Positions 33,274 to 43,330 of a DNA stretch of 62,458 bases are shown here, piece by piece. The notes under the pieces were generated by a model. It was given only the letters and a program-made list of their open reading frames with translations, had not been told where the DNA came from and made no database searches. The translations under genes and the position numbers were made by a program. Location: the IMG/VR virus record IMGVR_UViG_3300045741_000405, positions 1 to 62,458 of that record; one strand, 5' to 3'. Numbering within the stretch: position 1 is the first letter of the stretch; each line of letters opens with the position of its first letter. The DNA is from a virus.

Positions 33274-36200
33274 TCTCACTTATCGAGAATTATTCCTTTA
33301 AGCAAGATGTCCGGACGGAGTTAGACGGGAGAGAATGGAACGGGCGTCCAATTCTCGATCTTATTCCTGAGGAATATCAGTACTCCCCGAACTTGACGCT
33401 CCAAGTCTGCCAGAATTTGGATAGCCTCACAGTTGAGGATCTCGCCGTTCGGGTTCTTGCAGACGGCGACTCTATCCGTATTCGGATTATTCCAAAGGCG
33501 GATATTATAACCGTAGCTTTTGTAGTCCAGCTTATTATTGGCCTTGCTGTTGGGTATGCCATCAGCGCCATCATCAATGCCATTATTGGTCCGCCTAAAA
33601 AGCCCAAGAAGGATTTAGAAGAATCAGCTACTTATGATTTCGATACAGCGCAGAACACCACCAGGAATGGAACGGCAATTTCGGTGGTGTACGGGCAGAT
33701 CCGTGTAGCCGGACAAATCCTTCTTGCCAAGACTAGTACCCGCACAGATGGAAAAGTAGCGGTACGTATGTTGATTGGGCTTGGAGAAGGTGGAGATTAT
33801 GGGTGGCAGTCCATTTGTGGATTCTCAGCAGATCAAAACGTAGTTGCTCCATCTGATTCATTAGAGATTAATGGAAACGTAGCTTCTACGTATCAAGGCG
33901 TAGTGATGTCCACCCGTCTTGGATCACCGCATCAAGGAATCATAGCGAACTTCACAGATAGCGTTATTCGAACTCAAAATTTGGATATCCTCCTCACTTC
34001 CGGCAACGAACAAATTTATTCCGGAGTGAATCCAGTTGATTCGACTGAGATCAAACTTAGATTCCCGAATGGTCTATTCGCCCTTTCCTCGAAGGGGAAT
34101 CTCACTTCCAAAACGGTTACGATTGACATTCGGTATCGTACTTCAGGTGGATCATTTGGTAGTCCAACGACTGTCACCATCACTCGGTCTACCAGACAGG
34201 AATTTACTTATTCCTACAGAATAGATGGAAGGAATAAGACGATTACGGATGTCGGGGTAAAACGTATAACGGCGGATGACGTTGGGGTTAACTCCGTTTC
34301 CATAGTGAATTTTTACGAAGCGAACGAGATCACCAACGATGATCTTGCGTATCCGAATAAGGTTCTTGTTGGAATCGATGCTCTTGCTACCGATCAACTG
34401 CACGGCAATCAGCCATCTATCTCCTGCCTCGTCCAAGGGCTCAAGGTAAGGGTTTACTCAGACGTTGATACTTATAGTCCGATATGGACACAAAACCCTT
34501 CCTGGATCATTTTGGACCTATTGACGAACAAACGGTATGGGCTTGGGCAGCACATCAGTATTTCAGATTGTGACATTCAATCCTTCATTGATTTTGCTGC
34601 CTTCTGTGACTATCTCGTCCCAGTTCCCGGTGGTGCATCGGAACCGAGATGTAGATGCAATATTGTTATCGACACGATCAAAGACGCTTGGGATTGGATC
34701 TATGAGATAGCACAAACATCTTTCGCATCTATTTTTTCTATTGGTGGGGTTTATCGAATTAAGGCTGATACGACCGGAAGTCCGGTAATGATGTTTACCC
34801 CTGGGAATACCAAGAATGTAGTTTTTGGGTACACGCCACCGAGAGATCGAATCAATTATGTTGAGGCGTCATTTCCGAATGAATCGATCGATTACGCGCA
34901 TGACTATGTGGTTGGGCTTGATCCCTCTGTTGTGGATACGAACCTCTACGTAAAAGAGAGTACTGAATTTCTTTCTATTACCAGAAGGACTCAAGCTCTT
35001 AGGTTGTCCAATTACAGAATCAATGCCAACACATTACTCACGAGGTATGCCAGTTGGGAATCTGACATTGCCGCAATGCGGTGTGAACCCAATGATATTG
35101 TGGAGCTTGGGCATGATTCCGCAGCATGGGGACTTTATTCCGGGATAGTTCAAACCGCAGGAACGGCGGATATTACCGTTGATCGTGAGATTACGTTTGT
35201 TGGTGGGCATACTTATTTAGTTCGGGTATTCCATTCCGATGGTTCATTTGAGTCTAAGACGATATCCCAATCTGCTGGGACATACACCAGATTTGGAATC
35301 GTTGGAAGTTGGGATCAGGTCCCGCAGCAATATAGACCCTATTGGATAGGTGAGCAGACTTCATCGATCAAACAATTCAAGGTCATGGAAACCACCATGA
35401 ACCCTGATATGACGGTGAAGATCTATGCGATTGAGTACAATCCACTTGCCTATGCCGATACGATTATTGCCCAACCAACGCAAGTACCGGAGATAGGGTT
35501 TAATCCCGGTGAGTTCCCACCAGATGTAACTAATCTATCTGTGAAAGAACGAGTCTATATCAATCCAGATGGTTCACTAACTCGGGCGATTGATGTTTCC
35601 TTTAACCCACCGGTATCTCCGATTTATGCCCATGCGGATATTTGGATTAAATTCCATGCCGATGCTACTTGGCCGATTACGCCATCGGTATCGGTTGTTA
35701 AGGGTGGTTATTTCCAAGTTCCTGGAGCCTACGACGTAGGGACAGTCTTAGACGTAGCGGTATCATCAGCTTCAGTCTTCGGAATAAGGAAGCATCCCTC
35801 CCTTTCCCCACAAGTCACAATCACACTTGCGAATTCTACCACTGTTCCAGCAGACGTGACTGGATTCACCGTTGTTCGATATGGTGACAATCTGGCCTTT
35901 AGCTGGACTGCGAATGTCGATGCGGATATCGATTATTACGAGATTCGAAATTCAACAATCAATACATGGGTTTCATCTCAGCTTATATCGAAGGTTTCAG
36001 CTACAGCATTTGATACCCCGATTTTCTTTGCCTCTACTTCTTCGTACACTACGTACTACCTAATTAAAGCGGTGAATACTTCGGCAAATTCTTCCGCGAA
36101 TGCTGCCTCAGTAACTCTTACGATAGATCCGAAGGTCAACCAGAACATTGTCATTTACGGAGATTACCGTAGAGGCACTGGAACGAATCTCACGATAGCC

Positions 36201-36881
36201 GCTGATTGGGCTACAGGTACGATTACCAATTTCGATCTTACTGGATCTACTCCAAAGACACTTGGAGTACATACCGTTGGCACTCAATCTGTCTTTGAAA
36301 CAAACGAAATAGATATTGGATCGATTCTTAGATCCAGAGTAACGGTTTATGCGGTTGGGCAACAGATTGATCCCACATTGGATTGGTCACACGCCTCATT
36401 TACTTGGGATCAAGGTAATCTCAGGAATTGGACTGGACCGATTGGAACATCGAATATCGCTATTCAGCTTCAATGGAAATTTGGGAATACTACTGGATCA
36501 GGGTCCTATGCTCCATTTATCCCTCAAGAAGCCACTTTTAGGTACGCACGGTTTAAAGTTCTTTTCGACGTAACAGACACTCAGTATGATGGGGAGTTAG
36601 TGGAGTTCCAAGTCACGATCGATGTTCCAGATATCATTGATCACCAAACTGTTACCGTGACAAATGGAACAGGGACGATCACGTATGGGAAATCATTTAC
36701 CCAATCGGCAAAAATCTCAAAGGAAGTGAACATCAAAGATGGGAGACAGGGGGATTATTACGCGATCTCTTCCGAAACGAATTCTGGATTTACGATCACG
36801 ATCTATGATCAATCCGGAGTTCAACTTGGCACTGGATCGAATAATAATCGAACCGTTGATGTTTTGGCCAAGGGGTACTGA
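33270..36881 (+). CDS. Tail tip attachment protein J-like, 1203 aa
   Basis: The early segment with SAIINAIIGPPKKPKKD and the following NGTAISVVYGQIRVAGQIL pattern are typical of TipJ or gpJ proteins. A central phage-tail domain with DVWI-type segments, two fibronectin-III-like domains (about 840-960) and a C-terminal beta domain follow. It would form the central tip fiber and contact the receptor. ATGA overlap couples it to the peptidase. The copy at 33361-33376 is a palindrome variant read as LIPEEY. Confidence 0.85.
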   Translation: MISLIENYSFKQDVRTELDGREWNGRPILDLIPEEYQYSPNLTLQVCQNLDSLTVEDLAVRVLADGDSIRIRIIPKADIITVAFVVQLIIGLAVGYAISAIINAIIGPPKKPKKDLEESATYDFDTAQNTTRNGTAISVVYGQIRVAGQILLAKTSTRTDGKVAVRMLIGLGEGGDYGWQSICGFSADQNVVAPSDSLEINGNVASTYQGVVMSTRLGSPHQGIIANFTDSVIRTQNLDILLTSGNEQIYSGVNPVDSTEIKLRFPNGLFALSSKGNLTSKTVTIDIRYRTSGGSFGSPTTVTITRSTRQEFTYSYRIDGRNKTITDVGVKRITADDVGVNSVSIVNFYEANEITNDDLAYPNKVLVGIDALATDQLHGNQPSISCLVQGLKVRVYSDVDTYSPIWTQNPSWIILDLLTNKRYGLGQHISISDCDIQSFIDFAAFCDYLVPVPGGASEPRCRCNIVIDTIKDAWDWIYEIAQTSFASIFSIGGVYRIKADTTGSPVMMFTPGNTKNVVFGYTPPRDRINYVEASFPNESIDYAHDYVVGLDPSVVDTNLYVKESTEFLSITRRTQALRLSNYRINANTLLTRYASWESDIAAMRCEPNDIVELGHDSAAWGLYSGIVQTAGTADITVDREITFVGGHTYLVRVFHSDGSFESKTISQSAGTYTRFGIVGSWDQVPQQYRPYWIGEQTSSIKQFKVMETTMNPDMTVKIYAIEYNPLAYADTIIAQPTQVPEIGFNPGEFPPDVTNLSVKERVYINPDGSLTRAIDVSFNPPVSPIYAHADIWIKFHADATWPITPSVSVVKGGYFQVPGAYDVGTVLDVAVSSASVFGIRKHPSLSPQVTITLANSTTVPADVTGFTVVRYGDNLAFSWTANVDADIDYYEIRNSTINTWVSSQLISKVSATAFDTPIFFASTSSYTTYYLIKAVNTSANSSANAASVTLTIDPKVNQNIVIYGDYRRGTGTNLTIAADWATGTITNFDLTGSTPKTLGVHTVGTQSVFETNEIDIGSILRSRVTVYAVGQQIDPTLDWSHASFTWDQGNLRNWTGPIGTSNIAIQLQWKFGNTTGSGSYAPFIPQEATFRYARFKVLFDVTDTQYDGELVEFQVTIDVPDIIDHQTVTVTNGTGTITYGKSFTQSAKISKEVNIKDGRQGDYYAISSETNSGFTITIYDQSGVQLGTGSNNNRTVDVLAKGY

Positions 36882-36899
36882 TTATTCCTAGGAATAATT

Positions 36900-37337
36900 A
36901 TGGCGTACAAGATTGAACGGTACTCAGTAACAGTTGGCTCCAACTCTTTGAGTCTCCCAAAGAGCGCAAATATCATCGGCGTTCAGGACGATGCTGGAAC
37001 GAAGTACATCATTGTTCTTTACGATGACACTCTTGTTGGGACTGATTCCCGTACCATTGTTTACGGTGATGGAACCAACGTAACTACTTCCAATGGAAGT
37101 ATTCATCTTGCAGGTAATTTAAGGCAGATTTACGAGCCGTGGCTTGCTCCAGGAACTCCCGGAGCACATGCCGCGACGCACCAACATGGTGGTGGAGACG
37201 AGGTGGCTACGGTAACTCCTACCGCCAATGCTATCCCTAAAGCCAAAGCAGACGGAACACTTGATTCCGGGTGGCTTGGGGGTGGTGGTGGGGGTTTGAC
37301 ACAAGCTCAGATATTAGCCCGAGGTTTAGGCGCATGA
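36900..37337 (+). CDS. Tail fiber-associated protein, 145 aa
   Basis: The segment APGTPGAHAATHQHGGGDEV is a common element in phage fiber proteins, and a glycine-rich stretch lies before the C terminus. AGGA of the palindrome at 36881-36898 is six bases from the ATG. The stop overlaps the next start as ATGA, so the two are probably subunits of one fiber. Confidence 0.65.
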   Translation: MAYKIERYSVTVGSNSLSLPKSANIIGVQDDAGTKYIIVLYDDTLVGTDSRTIVYGDGTNVTTSNGSIHLAGNLRQIYEPWLAPGTPGAHAATHQHGGGDEVATVTPTANAIPKAKADGTLDSGWLGGGGGGLTQAQILARGLGA

Positions 37338-39871
37338 TTATTCTGGATGCCACCACAGACACCATCAAAGCAGTTCTTGGTGGGACTGTAACAACGAATC
37401 AACTTCAATGTGTTGCGGCGTGGAGAGACATTACCACTTCCGCCTACACACCTGGAAAGACCGTAATCAACACCAACAACACCACGGACGTTACCGTTGT
37501 TGGCTCTCCCGCTGCGTCTACCCAAAGAGTGGTGGACTATCTTTCGATTCACAATAAGGATACGGTTTCTCAAACTGTAACGATCAAGTTTGACGCGAAT
37601 GGCACTCAGTACATTTTATGGAAGGGGACCATTGCGGCGGATAAGAAAATTGAGTACCAAGATGGGATTGGGTTTCACGATCCTTTTGCTACGGCAGGAG
37701 GGGGAGCTGCTGATGGATATAACATCCTTGCGGCTGGAACACAGACTGCTAATACTACCGGAACAGTAAATTTCGCAAATTCAAATGGCATTTCATTCGG
37801 AATGTCTAATAGCTCTCAGATAACGGCGAGCTATACGGTCCCATCTACGGCTGGACTTGTCTCAGCCGTGAATATTTCAGCAGGTACTACCAATTCGAAT
37901 CTGTCCAATTTTTCTTTTAAGGACACTAACGGTATTTCATTTGGGCTTAGTGCCGGATCGATCATATCCGCATCTGTAGCTACCAGTCTTACAAATGTCA
38001 ACGTATCTGCCGGAACGACGTCGAATAATTTATCGGCGATGGTTTTCTCAAACTCAAATAATGTCTCATTCGGATTAAATGGATCTACGGTAACTGCCAC
38101 AATCACCGTTCCTTCTCAAACGAATCAAACTGTTGGTTTATATGCGTCTTCGAATACCACTTTAACTTCCTCGGGAACCGCAGATGCTCGAAGTCTTTCA
38201 TTCCGAGGAATAGGTGGAGTTACTGTAGGATATTCTGCTAATGAGCTTCTTCTTTCTGGCGTAACTACGGGAGGGCTTGTTTCCGCAGTAAATATCTCCG
38301 CTGGAACTACCAATTCAAATTTGTCTAACTTTTCATTCAAAGATACCAACGGTGTTTCATTTGGATTAAGCGCCGGTTCGATCATCTCAGCTTCGGTGGC
38401 TACCAGTCTTACTGCGGTTAAGATTTCCGCTGGAACTGCCTCAGCGAATCTTTCCGCTTTGACTTTCTTTGATTCAAACAATGTATCCTTTGGATTTAAC
38501 GCTTCAACCGTTACGGCTACCGCAAGCTTTCCAGCGCAGACCAATCAGACTATTGGAATTTATGGTTCCTCGAATACCACCCTAACTTCTTCTGGGACGA
38601 TTGATGCTAGAAGCCTTTCGATACGTGGGGTTGGCATTATCAGCGTTGGTTATTCATCGAACGAGATAGTTCTTTCGGTTCCATCCGGTGGTGGCGGAGA
38701 CGGGTTTAACCAAGCTGGGTTTACCAATTCTACTGCGAATTCAAACATGTCCTTGGTATGGGCTGGAAATAGCAATGGAAGTGGGAATCTAACTTTTGGA
38801 CTAACTGGATCTACCATTACCGGATCCGCAGCACTGAGTGGTATCGGAGCTGGTGTATCCAATCTGGGCAATACCGCTGGGTCCACAGGAACGGTGACCA
38901 CTGGGAATGTGGTTTTTGTCGGTAGTAACGGGATTACTCTTTCACAGTCTACTGGAGCCGCTGGAAGTAACGCTACGATTACTATCATGCGGAATCCTCC
39001 CACGTCATATTTTGAACCTCCAATGCGTGGGCAGACTCTCACGGGAACTCAGGCAAACGGAACTGTCTATGTCCAACCATTTTGGTTGGAAGAAGCGCAT
39101 ACGATGTACCGTATGCAGATTTTGCAGAGTGTTTCAACACAATCTGCAACCACTTGCTCTTTGTCCTATTCCTTTTCTAGCCAGACAAGTTCCAATGCGA
39201 ATAATACCTGGGGACAATCTGGAACCGTATTACTCTATTCAAGAGTCTCCACTGGGACAAACGCAAGTAGTTCCCAATTGGTTAGCTTCTTCTCGGCTTC
39301 CTACTCCCATTCCGTAGGAATATCTCATTCGATTACTTGGTCTACCAATGCTAGTTCTGCCACTGCCTCGTTCACCTCCACTGGGCAGGTTCAATACAAT
39401 TCAAGTATTGATAGCGTTGGTGGGCTTACCACAAGTTCCTTCAGTACAAGCGGATCAGGAAGTACAAGCAGTACTTCAACAAATCAAAATAGCTCCTCAT
39501 GGAGCCATATCAATTCCTTCCTAAGCTCGGTTATGTCAGGATTGAGGCCGATTTTAATTCCTTTCGCCACGTCTCTTACTCCGGGGGAATATTGGCTCGC
39601 ACATATCCAATCCTCAGCTTCGGGAACTACGAACTATAACCATTCACGAGTTGTCAGTATCCAACCGCAGCTTATTTGTTACAGTACCGTTACAGCGAAT
39701 ATTGCAGAGATAGGAGGTACCGCAACGCTTGCATCTTCTAATATAATTCAAGGATGGGGTAGCTATAGCGCGAGTTCAAATACCTCAGCGGCTTCTGGTA
39801 TTCCACATACGGCGATTAGCCCGAATTCGCAGCTTCAAACATGGTTCAATATGATGGCATGGGTGAAATGA
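37334..39871 (+). CDS. Large tail fiber protein, 845 aa
   Basis: I start at ATG 37334, coupled as ATGA to the previous gene. An in-frame upstream ATG at 37271 would overlap it by 67 bases. The body consists of several Ser/Gly-rich units of about 44 residues, with ISAGTTNSNLSNFSFKD and SFGLSAGSIISAS-type motifs. A polar Ser-rich C-terminal domain (SVGISHSITWSTNASS) follows. The repeated units are ready substrates for recombination and fiber-length change. Confidence 0.75.
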   Translation: MIILDATTDTIKAVLGGTVTTNQLQCVAAWRDITTSAYTPGKTVINTNNTTDVTVVGSPAASTQRVVDYLSIHNKDTVSQTVTIKFDANGTQYILWKGTIAADKKIEYQDGIGFHDPFATAGGGAADGYNILAAGTQTANTTGTVNFANSNGISFGMSNSSQITASYTVPSTAGLVSAVNISAGTTNSNLSNFSFKDTNGISFGLSAGSIISASVATSLTNVNVSAGTTSNNLSAMVFSNSNNVSFGLNGSTVTATITVPSQTNQTVGLYASSNTTLTSSGTADARSLSFRGIGGVTVGYSANELLLSGVTTGGLVSAVNISAGTTNSNLSNFSFKDTNGVSFGLSAGSIISASVATSLTAVKISAGTASANLSALTFFDSNNVSFGFNASTVTATASFPAQTNQTIGIYGSSNTTLTSSGTIDARSLSIRGVGIISVGYSSNEIVLSVPSGGGGDGFNQAGFTNSTANSNMSLVWAGNSNGSGNLTFGLTGSTITGSAALSGIGAGVSNLGNTAGSTGTVTTGNVVFVGSNGITLSQSTGAAGSNATITIMRNPPTSYFEPPMRGQTLTGTQANGTVYVQPFWLEEAHTMYRMQILQSVSTQSATTCSLSYSFSSQTSSNANNTWGQSGTVLLYSRVSTGTNASSSQLVSFFSASYSHSVGISHSITWSTNASSATASFTSTGQVQYNSSIDSVGGLTTSSFSTSGSGSTSSTSTNQNSSSWSHINSFLSSVMSGLRPILIPFATSLTPGEYWLAHIQSSASGTTNYNHSRVVSIQPQLICYSTVTANIAEIGGTATLASSNIIQGWGSYSASSNTSAASGIPHTAISPNSQLQTWFNMMAWVK

Positions 39872-40599
39872 AGGCAGAAATCATTCAGTTGGGCATGGCA
39901 GGGCAGCATAACGATAATCTTGCTGAGTCTACTCGGCAGGTTATCGAAGGTGGTTCCTGGAAAAAGCAAAGAACGATCATGCTAATTCCAGCAGCCGCGA
40001 CTATTCCAACGAAAGTATACCTATCACATTGTTCGTTGATCTTCCCACCAAATCAAGCGGCACATCGTATGGCAGCTCTTGGTATGGAAGTAGGAGATGC
40101 GTTTTCACAATCTATCGAGCAAATACTTGCACACCCAGATCTTTCTCAATGGGAGTACCTTCTTACGGTGGAACACGACAATATGCCGCCATGTGATGGA
40201 CTCGTAAAACTCATCATTCAGATGGAGAGACATCCTGAATTCTCTGTCATTGGCGGACTCTATTGGACAAAAGGACCCGGTGGTTGCCCGCAGATTTGGG
40301 GGGATCCAGCCGATCCAGTATTGAATTTTAGGCCACAGCCACCGGTAGCTGGAAAGTTGGTTGAATGTTGCGGAACTGGAATGGGATTTACTCTTTGGCG
40401 TCTTTCCATGTTCAAAGACAAAAACCTTCGGAAGCCGTGGTTCAAAACGGTGGCTGGAACTGAAGGAGTTGGAACTCAAGATCTTTACTTTTGGGGAGAT
40501 GCTCGAAAGTACGGGTATCGGTGTGCAATCGATTGTAGCGTCCTTGTAGGGCATTATGACCATACCGGCCAATTTGGTCCGGCTGAGACTGTTTGGTGA
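39868..40599 (+). CDS. Glycosyltransferase-like protein
   Basis: MLIPAAATIPTKVYLSHCSL, then EYLLTVEHDNMPPCDGLV (a DxD-like site) and VIGGLYWTKG look like a GT-A fold nucleotide-sugar transferase. In phages such genes next to fibers may modify fibers, DNA or surface sugars. I chose the ATG at 39868, overlapping the fiber stop. In-frame ATGs at 39841 and 39856 also exist. The TGA shares its A with the palindrome at 40599. Confidence 0.6.
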   Translation: MKAEIIQLGMAGQHNDNLAESTRQVIEGGSWKKQRTIMLIPAAATIPTKVYLSHCSLIFPPNQAAHRMAALGMEVGDAFSQSIEQILAHPDLSQWEYLLTVEHDNMPPCDGLVKLIIQMERHPEFSVIGGLYWTKGPGGCPQIWGDPADPVLNFRPQPPVAGKLVECCGTGMGFTLWRLSMFKDKNLRKPWFKTVAGTEGVGTQDLYFWGDARKYGYRCAIDCSVLVGHYDHTGQFGPAETVW

Positions 40600-40626
40600 T
40601 TATTCCTAGGAATAATTGAGGGAGCA

Positions 40627-41163
40627 ATGGAATTACTTAAGATCGATTTGGGGTGTGGGAAGAACAAGAAGGAAGGGTTTCTTGGGGTAGATTCTATTTC
40701 ATTTCCAGGAGTTGATATCGTTGCTGATCTACGCCAACCATGGCCGTGGAAAGATAATGAAGTGGACGAAGCCCATTGTTCGCATTTTCTTGAACATCTT
40801 ACAGCAGATGAAAGAATCCATTTTGTTAATGAACTTGATCGAGTACTAAAACCAGGTGGCAAATGTACGCTTATTTGCCCCCATTGGAAATCTTGTCGGG
40901 CTTATGGTGATCCAACCCATGTTTGGCCACCTGTATCTGAATTTTGGTTTTACTACCTATCCAAGGAATGGCGTAAAGCAAATGCACCACATACCGATTC
41001 AGAAATAAGAACACCCGGTTTCAAATGCGATTTGGAATGCACCTGGGGTTACGGATTAGACCCCTCGCTTCTTGTCCGAAACGTGGAATATCAGCAACAT
41101 GCGATGAAGTTTTATACTGAAGCGACACCCGATATCATTGGAACTCTGAAAAAGAAGGTATAA
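40627..41163 (+). CDS. SAM-dependent methyltransferase
   Basis: LKIDLGCGKNKKEGFLGVD is motif I of class I methyltransferases. VDEAHCSHFLEHLTADERIHF and LDRVLKPGGKCTLICP are the usual later motifs. The substrate is unknown. Together with the preceding glycosyltransferase-like gene it suggests a glycan or small-molecule modification. GAGGGAG precedes the ATG. Confidence 0.8.
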   Translation: MELLKIDLGCGKNKKEGFLGVDSISFPGVDIVADLRQPWPWKDNEVDEAHCSHFLEHLTADERIHFVNELDRVLKPGGKCTLICPHWKSCRAYGDPTHVWPPVSEFWFYYLSKEWRKANAPHTDSEIRTPGFKCDLECTWGYGLDPSLLVRNVEYQQHAMKFYTEATPDIIGTLKKKV

Positions 41164-41177
41164 AGGACCGTCATGGT

Positions 41178-41249
41178 TGCCCTATAAACGTACTTGAAGG
41201 CTTTATAAGATCCCAAGGTCGTCAAGACCGTCACTGCGTTTATAGGGCA
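41178..41249 (+). ncRNA. Structured RNA or terminator between methyltransferase and fiber genes
   Basis: TGCCCTATAAACG (41178-41190) pairs perfectly over 13 bases with CGTTTATAGGGCA (41237-41249). CTTGA and TCAAG inside the 46-base loop can form a second stem. A TTTT follows the outer stem. GACCGTCA occurs on both sides. It could be a terminator with a large apical domain or a structured RNA. No coding is seen in 41164-41321. Confidence 0.5.
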
Positions 41250-41321
41250 TTTTAGACACCTTTAAGACCTATCTCGGAAAATAAGGACTTACGTTATTCT
41301 TAGGAATAAAGAGGTAATCGA

Positions 41322-42452
41322 ATGAGCCAGGTCTGGAATATTGCAATCCCGTCAAATGAACTTCTTTCGACTTCTCGCACAACGATCAACGATGCATTTC
41401 AGACATTGCAAACGCATTGGATTGGTTCATCGAATCCATCCACGCTTGTAGATGGCATGATATGGGTGAACACTACGAATGGGAAGCTCAAGGCGAGGGC
41501 GGGTGGAGTTACCTATGACATTGGGAATTGGGCGCAGGCGTATTTAGGATTGCTTCCGATTGACGGATCGATTGCCATGACTGCCAATCTCAATATGGGC
41601 AGCCACAAGATTACCGGGGTTACTGCCGGGTCTACTGGGACAACTGAAGCAGCGAATGCCCAGCAGATTGATTCAAGGTTATCGAGGGCTGGGGATACTT
41701 TGGATGCTTCAGCGGCTTTGCACTATAGCTCAGGTAGTCCACCCACGCTTGATGCCTATGCCCTTACGAACAAGGAATACTGTGACCTCAAGGTTTTGAA
41801 ATCTGGGGACACGGGTATCTCTGGAAGATTGGCATACTCAGTTTCTCCTGCGTTTACTGCTGATTGGACAAGAGGGTCAGGTGAGATCCCGAATATTCTA
41901 CGTAGAGATGAGATTGAGAATCTGACCTCATTCAATACTTCAGTTGGGCATAGTCATGATGGAAATAATTCCAGGAAGATAGAAGTTACTTCTCTTCTTG
42001 GGAACGGTCAGAATCCGTATGATCAATTAATTGCTTTGGGCGGTAGTCCTCCAGCCGGTGTAGCATGGGAAGCTACACATGGACCGCATGTACTGAATGA
42101 CACTCCTGGTACCACGCTGTTTACTAGGACTACGGATGTTACGAGTTACACAGACGTAGATGCTTCTGCAGCAGTTCCGGCTGAAGTTCGCGCCAGAAAA
42201 CAGGTGCTAATAATATATTTGTCTATCGCAGGTCTGATAGGGGTTTCAACCATATTCCACCAATTTAGTGTTAGATCCGCTGGAGGATCGGGTGGAACAG
42301 ATTATGATTGTTCCTTTACGTTTAACGGGATTGGACACATGTTTCTGGTTCCTCTATCTGCCTCAAGGCATTTTGAGTACAAATTAATTGGTCCTTCCGC
42401 CTCTGGAGGTACGGTAACTGCCAAGCCGCTTGGCTATCTTTCCAATCCATAA
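41322..42452 (+). CDS. Tail fiber or baseplate protein, 376 aa
   Basis: The N terminus with WNTTINDAF-like and MIWVNTTNGKLKARAGG segments, followed by ANLNMGSHKITGVTAG, is typical of phage fiber shaft proteins. The C-terminal 120 residues look like a beta-sandwich tip domain. AGAGGT stands before the ATG. The TAA shares its A with the palindrome at 42452. Confidence 0.72.
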   Translation: MSQVWNIAIPSNELLSTSRTTINDAFQTLQTHWIGSSNPSTLVDGMIWVNTTNGKLKARAGGVTYDIGNWAQAYLGLLPIDGSIAMTANLNMGSHKITGVTAGSTGTTEAANAQQIDSRLSRAGDTLDASAALHYSSGSPPTLDAYALTNKEYCDLKVLKSGDTGISGRLAYSVSPAFTADWTRGSGEIPNILRRDEIENLTSFNTSVGHSHDGNNSRKIEVTSLLGNGQNPYDQLIALGGSPPAGVAWEATHGPHVLNDTPGTTLFTRTTDVTSYTDVDASAAVPAEVRARKQVLIIYLSIAGLIGVSTIFHQFSVRSAGGSGGTDYDCSFTFNGIGHMFLVPLSASRHFEYKLIGPSASGGTVTAKPLGYLSNP

Positions 42453-42471
42453 TTATTCCTAGGAATAAATC

Positions 42472-42666
42472 ATGAACAGCTATCTCGCTCAGATTTGTGG
42501 TAACTATTTTCAGCTTCTATCCATTTCTCAGAAGTTATTCCAAGTCCCACAGAAGGTAACCAAAGAGGATTTGGAATTACTTTTCAAGATCACAACGGAT
42601 CAGGCTGATTTCATCAAAGCGGGAGTACTTGCTTTTGATGATTTGAAGAAGGCTACCATAACCTGA
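42472..42666 (+). CDS. Small hypothetical protein, 64 aa
   Basis: This is a helical protein with KEDLELLFKITTDQADFIKAGVLAFDDL and no recognised family. The palindrome at 42452-42468 provides AGGA seven bases before the ATG. A second copy (42666-42683) begins at the last base of the stop. It is the last gene of the tail operon. Confidence 0.6.
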   Translation: MNSYLAQICGNYFQLLSISQKLFQVPQKVTKEDLELLFKITTDQADFIKAGVLAFDDLKKATIT

Positions 42667-43041
42667 TTATTCCTAGGAATAATTGGTTCTACCCCCTTCT
42701 CCCCCCAACACCCCTCTCTTCCCCCTTAACCCCTAGCTCTCCCCTTAACCCCTCTAGTTCATCTTTCTAGTTCATCTTTCTAGTTCATCTTTCTAGTTCT
42801 TTCCTGCTTCGGAAGAACGAGTGGAACAAGTCCCCCCTTACCCCCCATCTATTTTGATAGGGTTTATAAGGAGGACTTAGGCCACTCCACTTCGGAGGGA
42901 AGGTGCAACAAGTCCCGAGAAGAAGCACCAAGATGTAGATCATACCATCCTTAGTTGTGGTGTCAATACCAGTACTTTTATTTTTACTCTTGCCATTATT
43001 CCTAAGAATGGTAGACTCCAGAATTAGATGAGGTGCAATAC
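42667..43041. other. Non-coding switch region with tandem repeats and RNA structures
   Basis: The region has no gene. It begins with a pyrimidine-rich tract carrying CCCCTTAACCCCT twice (42713-42752), then three and a half copies of the 13-mer CTAGTTCATCTTT (42754-42800). A long-range stem follows (GAGTGG with CCACTC, and AAGTCC with GGACTT, between 42819 and 42887), and then a GGTGC/GCACC hairpin (42902-42929). AACAAGTCCC recurs at 42825 and 42907. A palindrome at 42995-43009 closes it. It separates tail genes from the regulatory and replication block. Confidence 0.55.
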
Positions 43042-43302
43042 ATGAGTAAAGAAATTATAGATCTCGATATGCTTGTGGAGGAGGATACTCCACCCCTTAC
43101 CCACATGATCCAGTCTTGGAGGGATTTGAAACCACATGACAAGGTTAGGATCACCATCACTGGCGATGTGGTTTCAGTCTTAGGAATATTCCGTCCATTC
43201 CCAACCCTTCAGATCCGATGCAAGGAAACCGGAACTAAATTGTTCCATCCTGATTCAGAAGGATGCACGGTGGAGTTCCTCCATCGTCCAGAACGGATGT
43301 GA
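43042..43302 (+). CDS. Small hypothetical protein, 86 aa
   Basis: The ATG at 43042 has GAGGTG six bases upstream. An in-frame GTG at 43033 lies inside that site and is unlikely. The N terminus MSKEIIDLDM resembles those of the regulator at 43642 and the small terminase at 6007. The rest is a beta-rich domain (KVRITITGDVVSVLG) without recognised family. The stop shares its A with the palindrome at 43302. Confidence 0.6.
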   Translation: MSKEIIDLDMLVEEDTPPLTHMIQSWRDLKPHDKVRITITGDVVSVLGIFRPFPTLQIRCKETGTKLFHPDSEGCTVEFLHRPERM

Positions 43303-43330
43303 TTATTCTTAGGAATAATTGGAGGTGCAG

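Noticed and set aside
37271-37333. Upstream start for the large fiber gene
   Set aside because: It would overlap the preceding gene by 67 bases and encode a Trp/Gly-rich extension from that gene's glycine tract. The ATGA start at 37334 is simpler.
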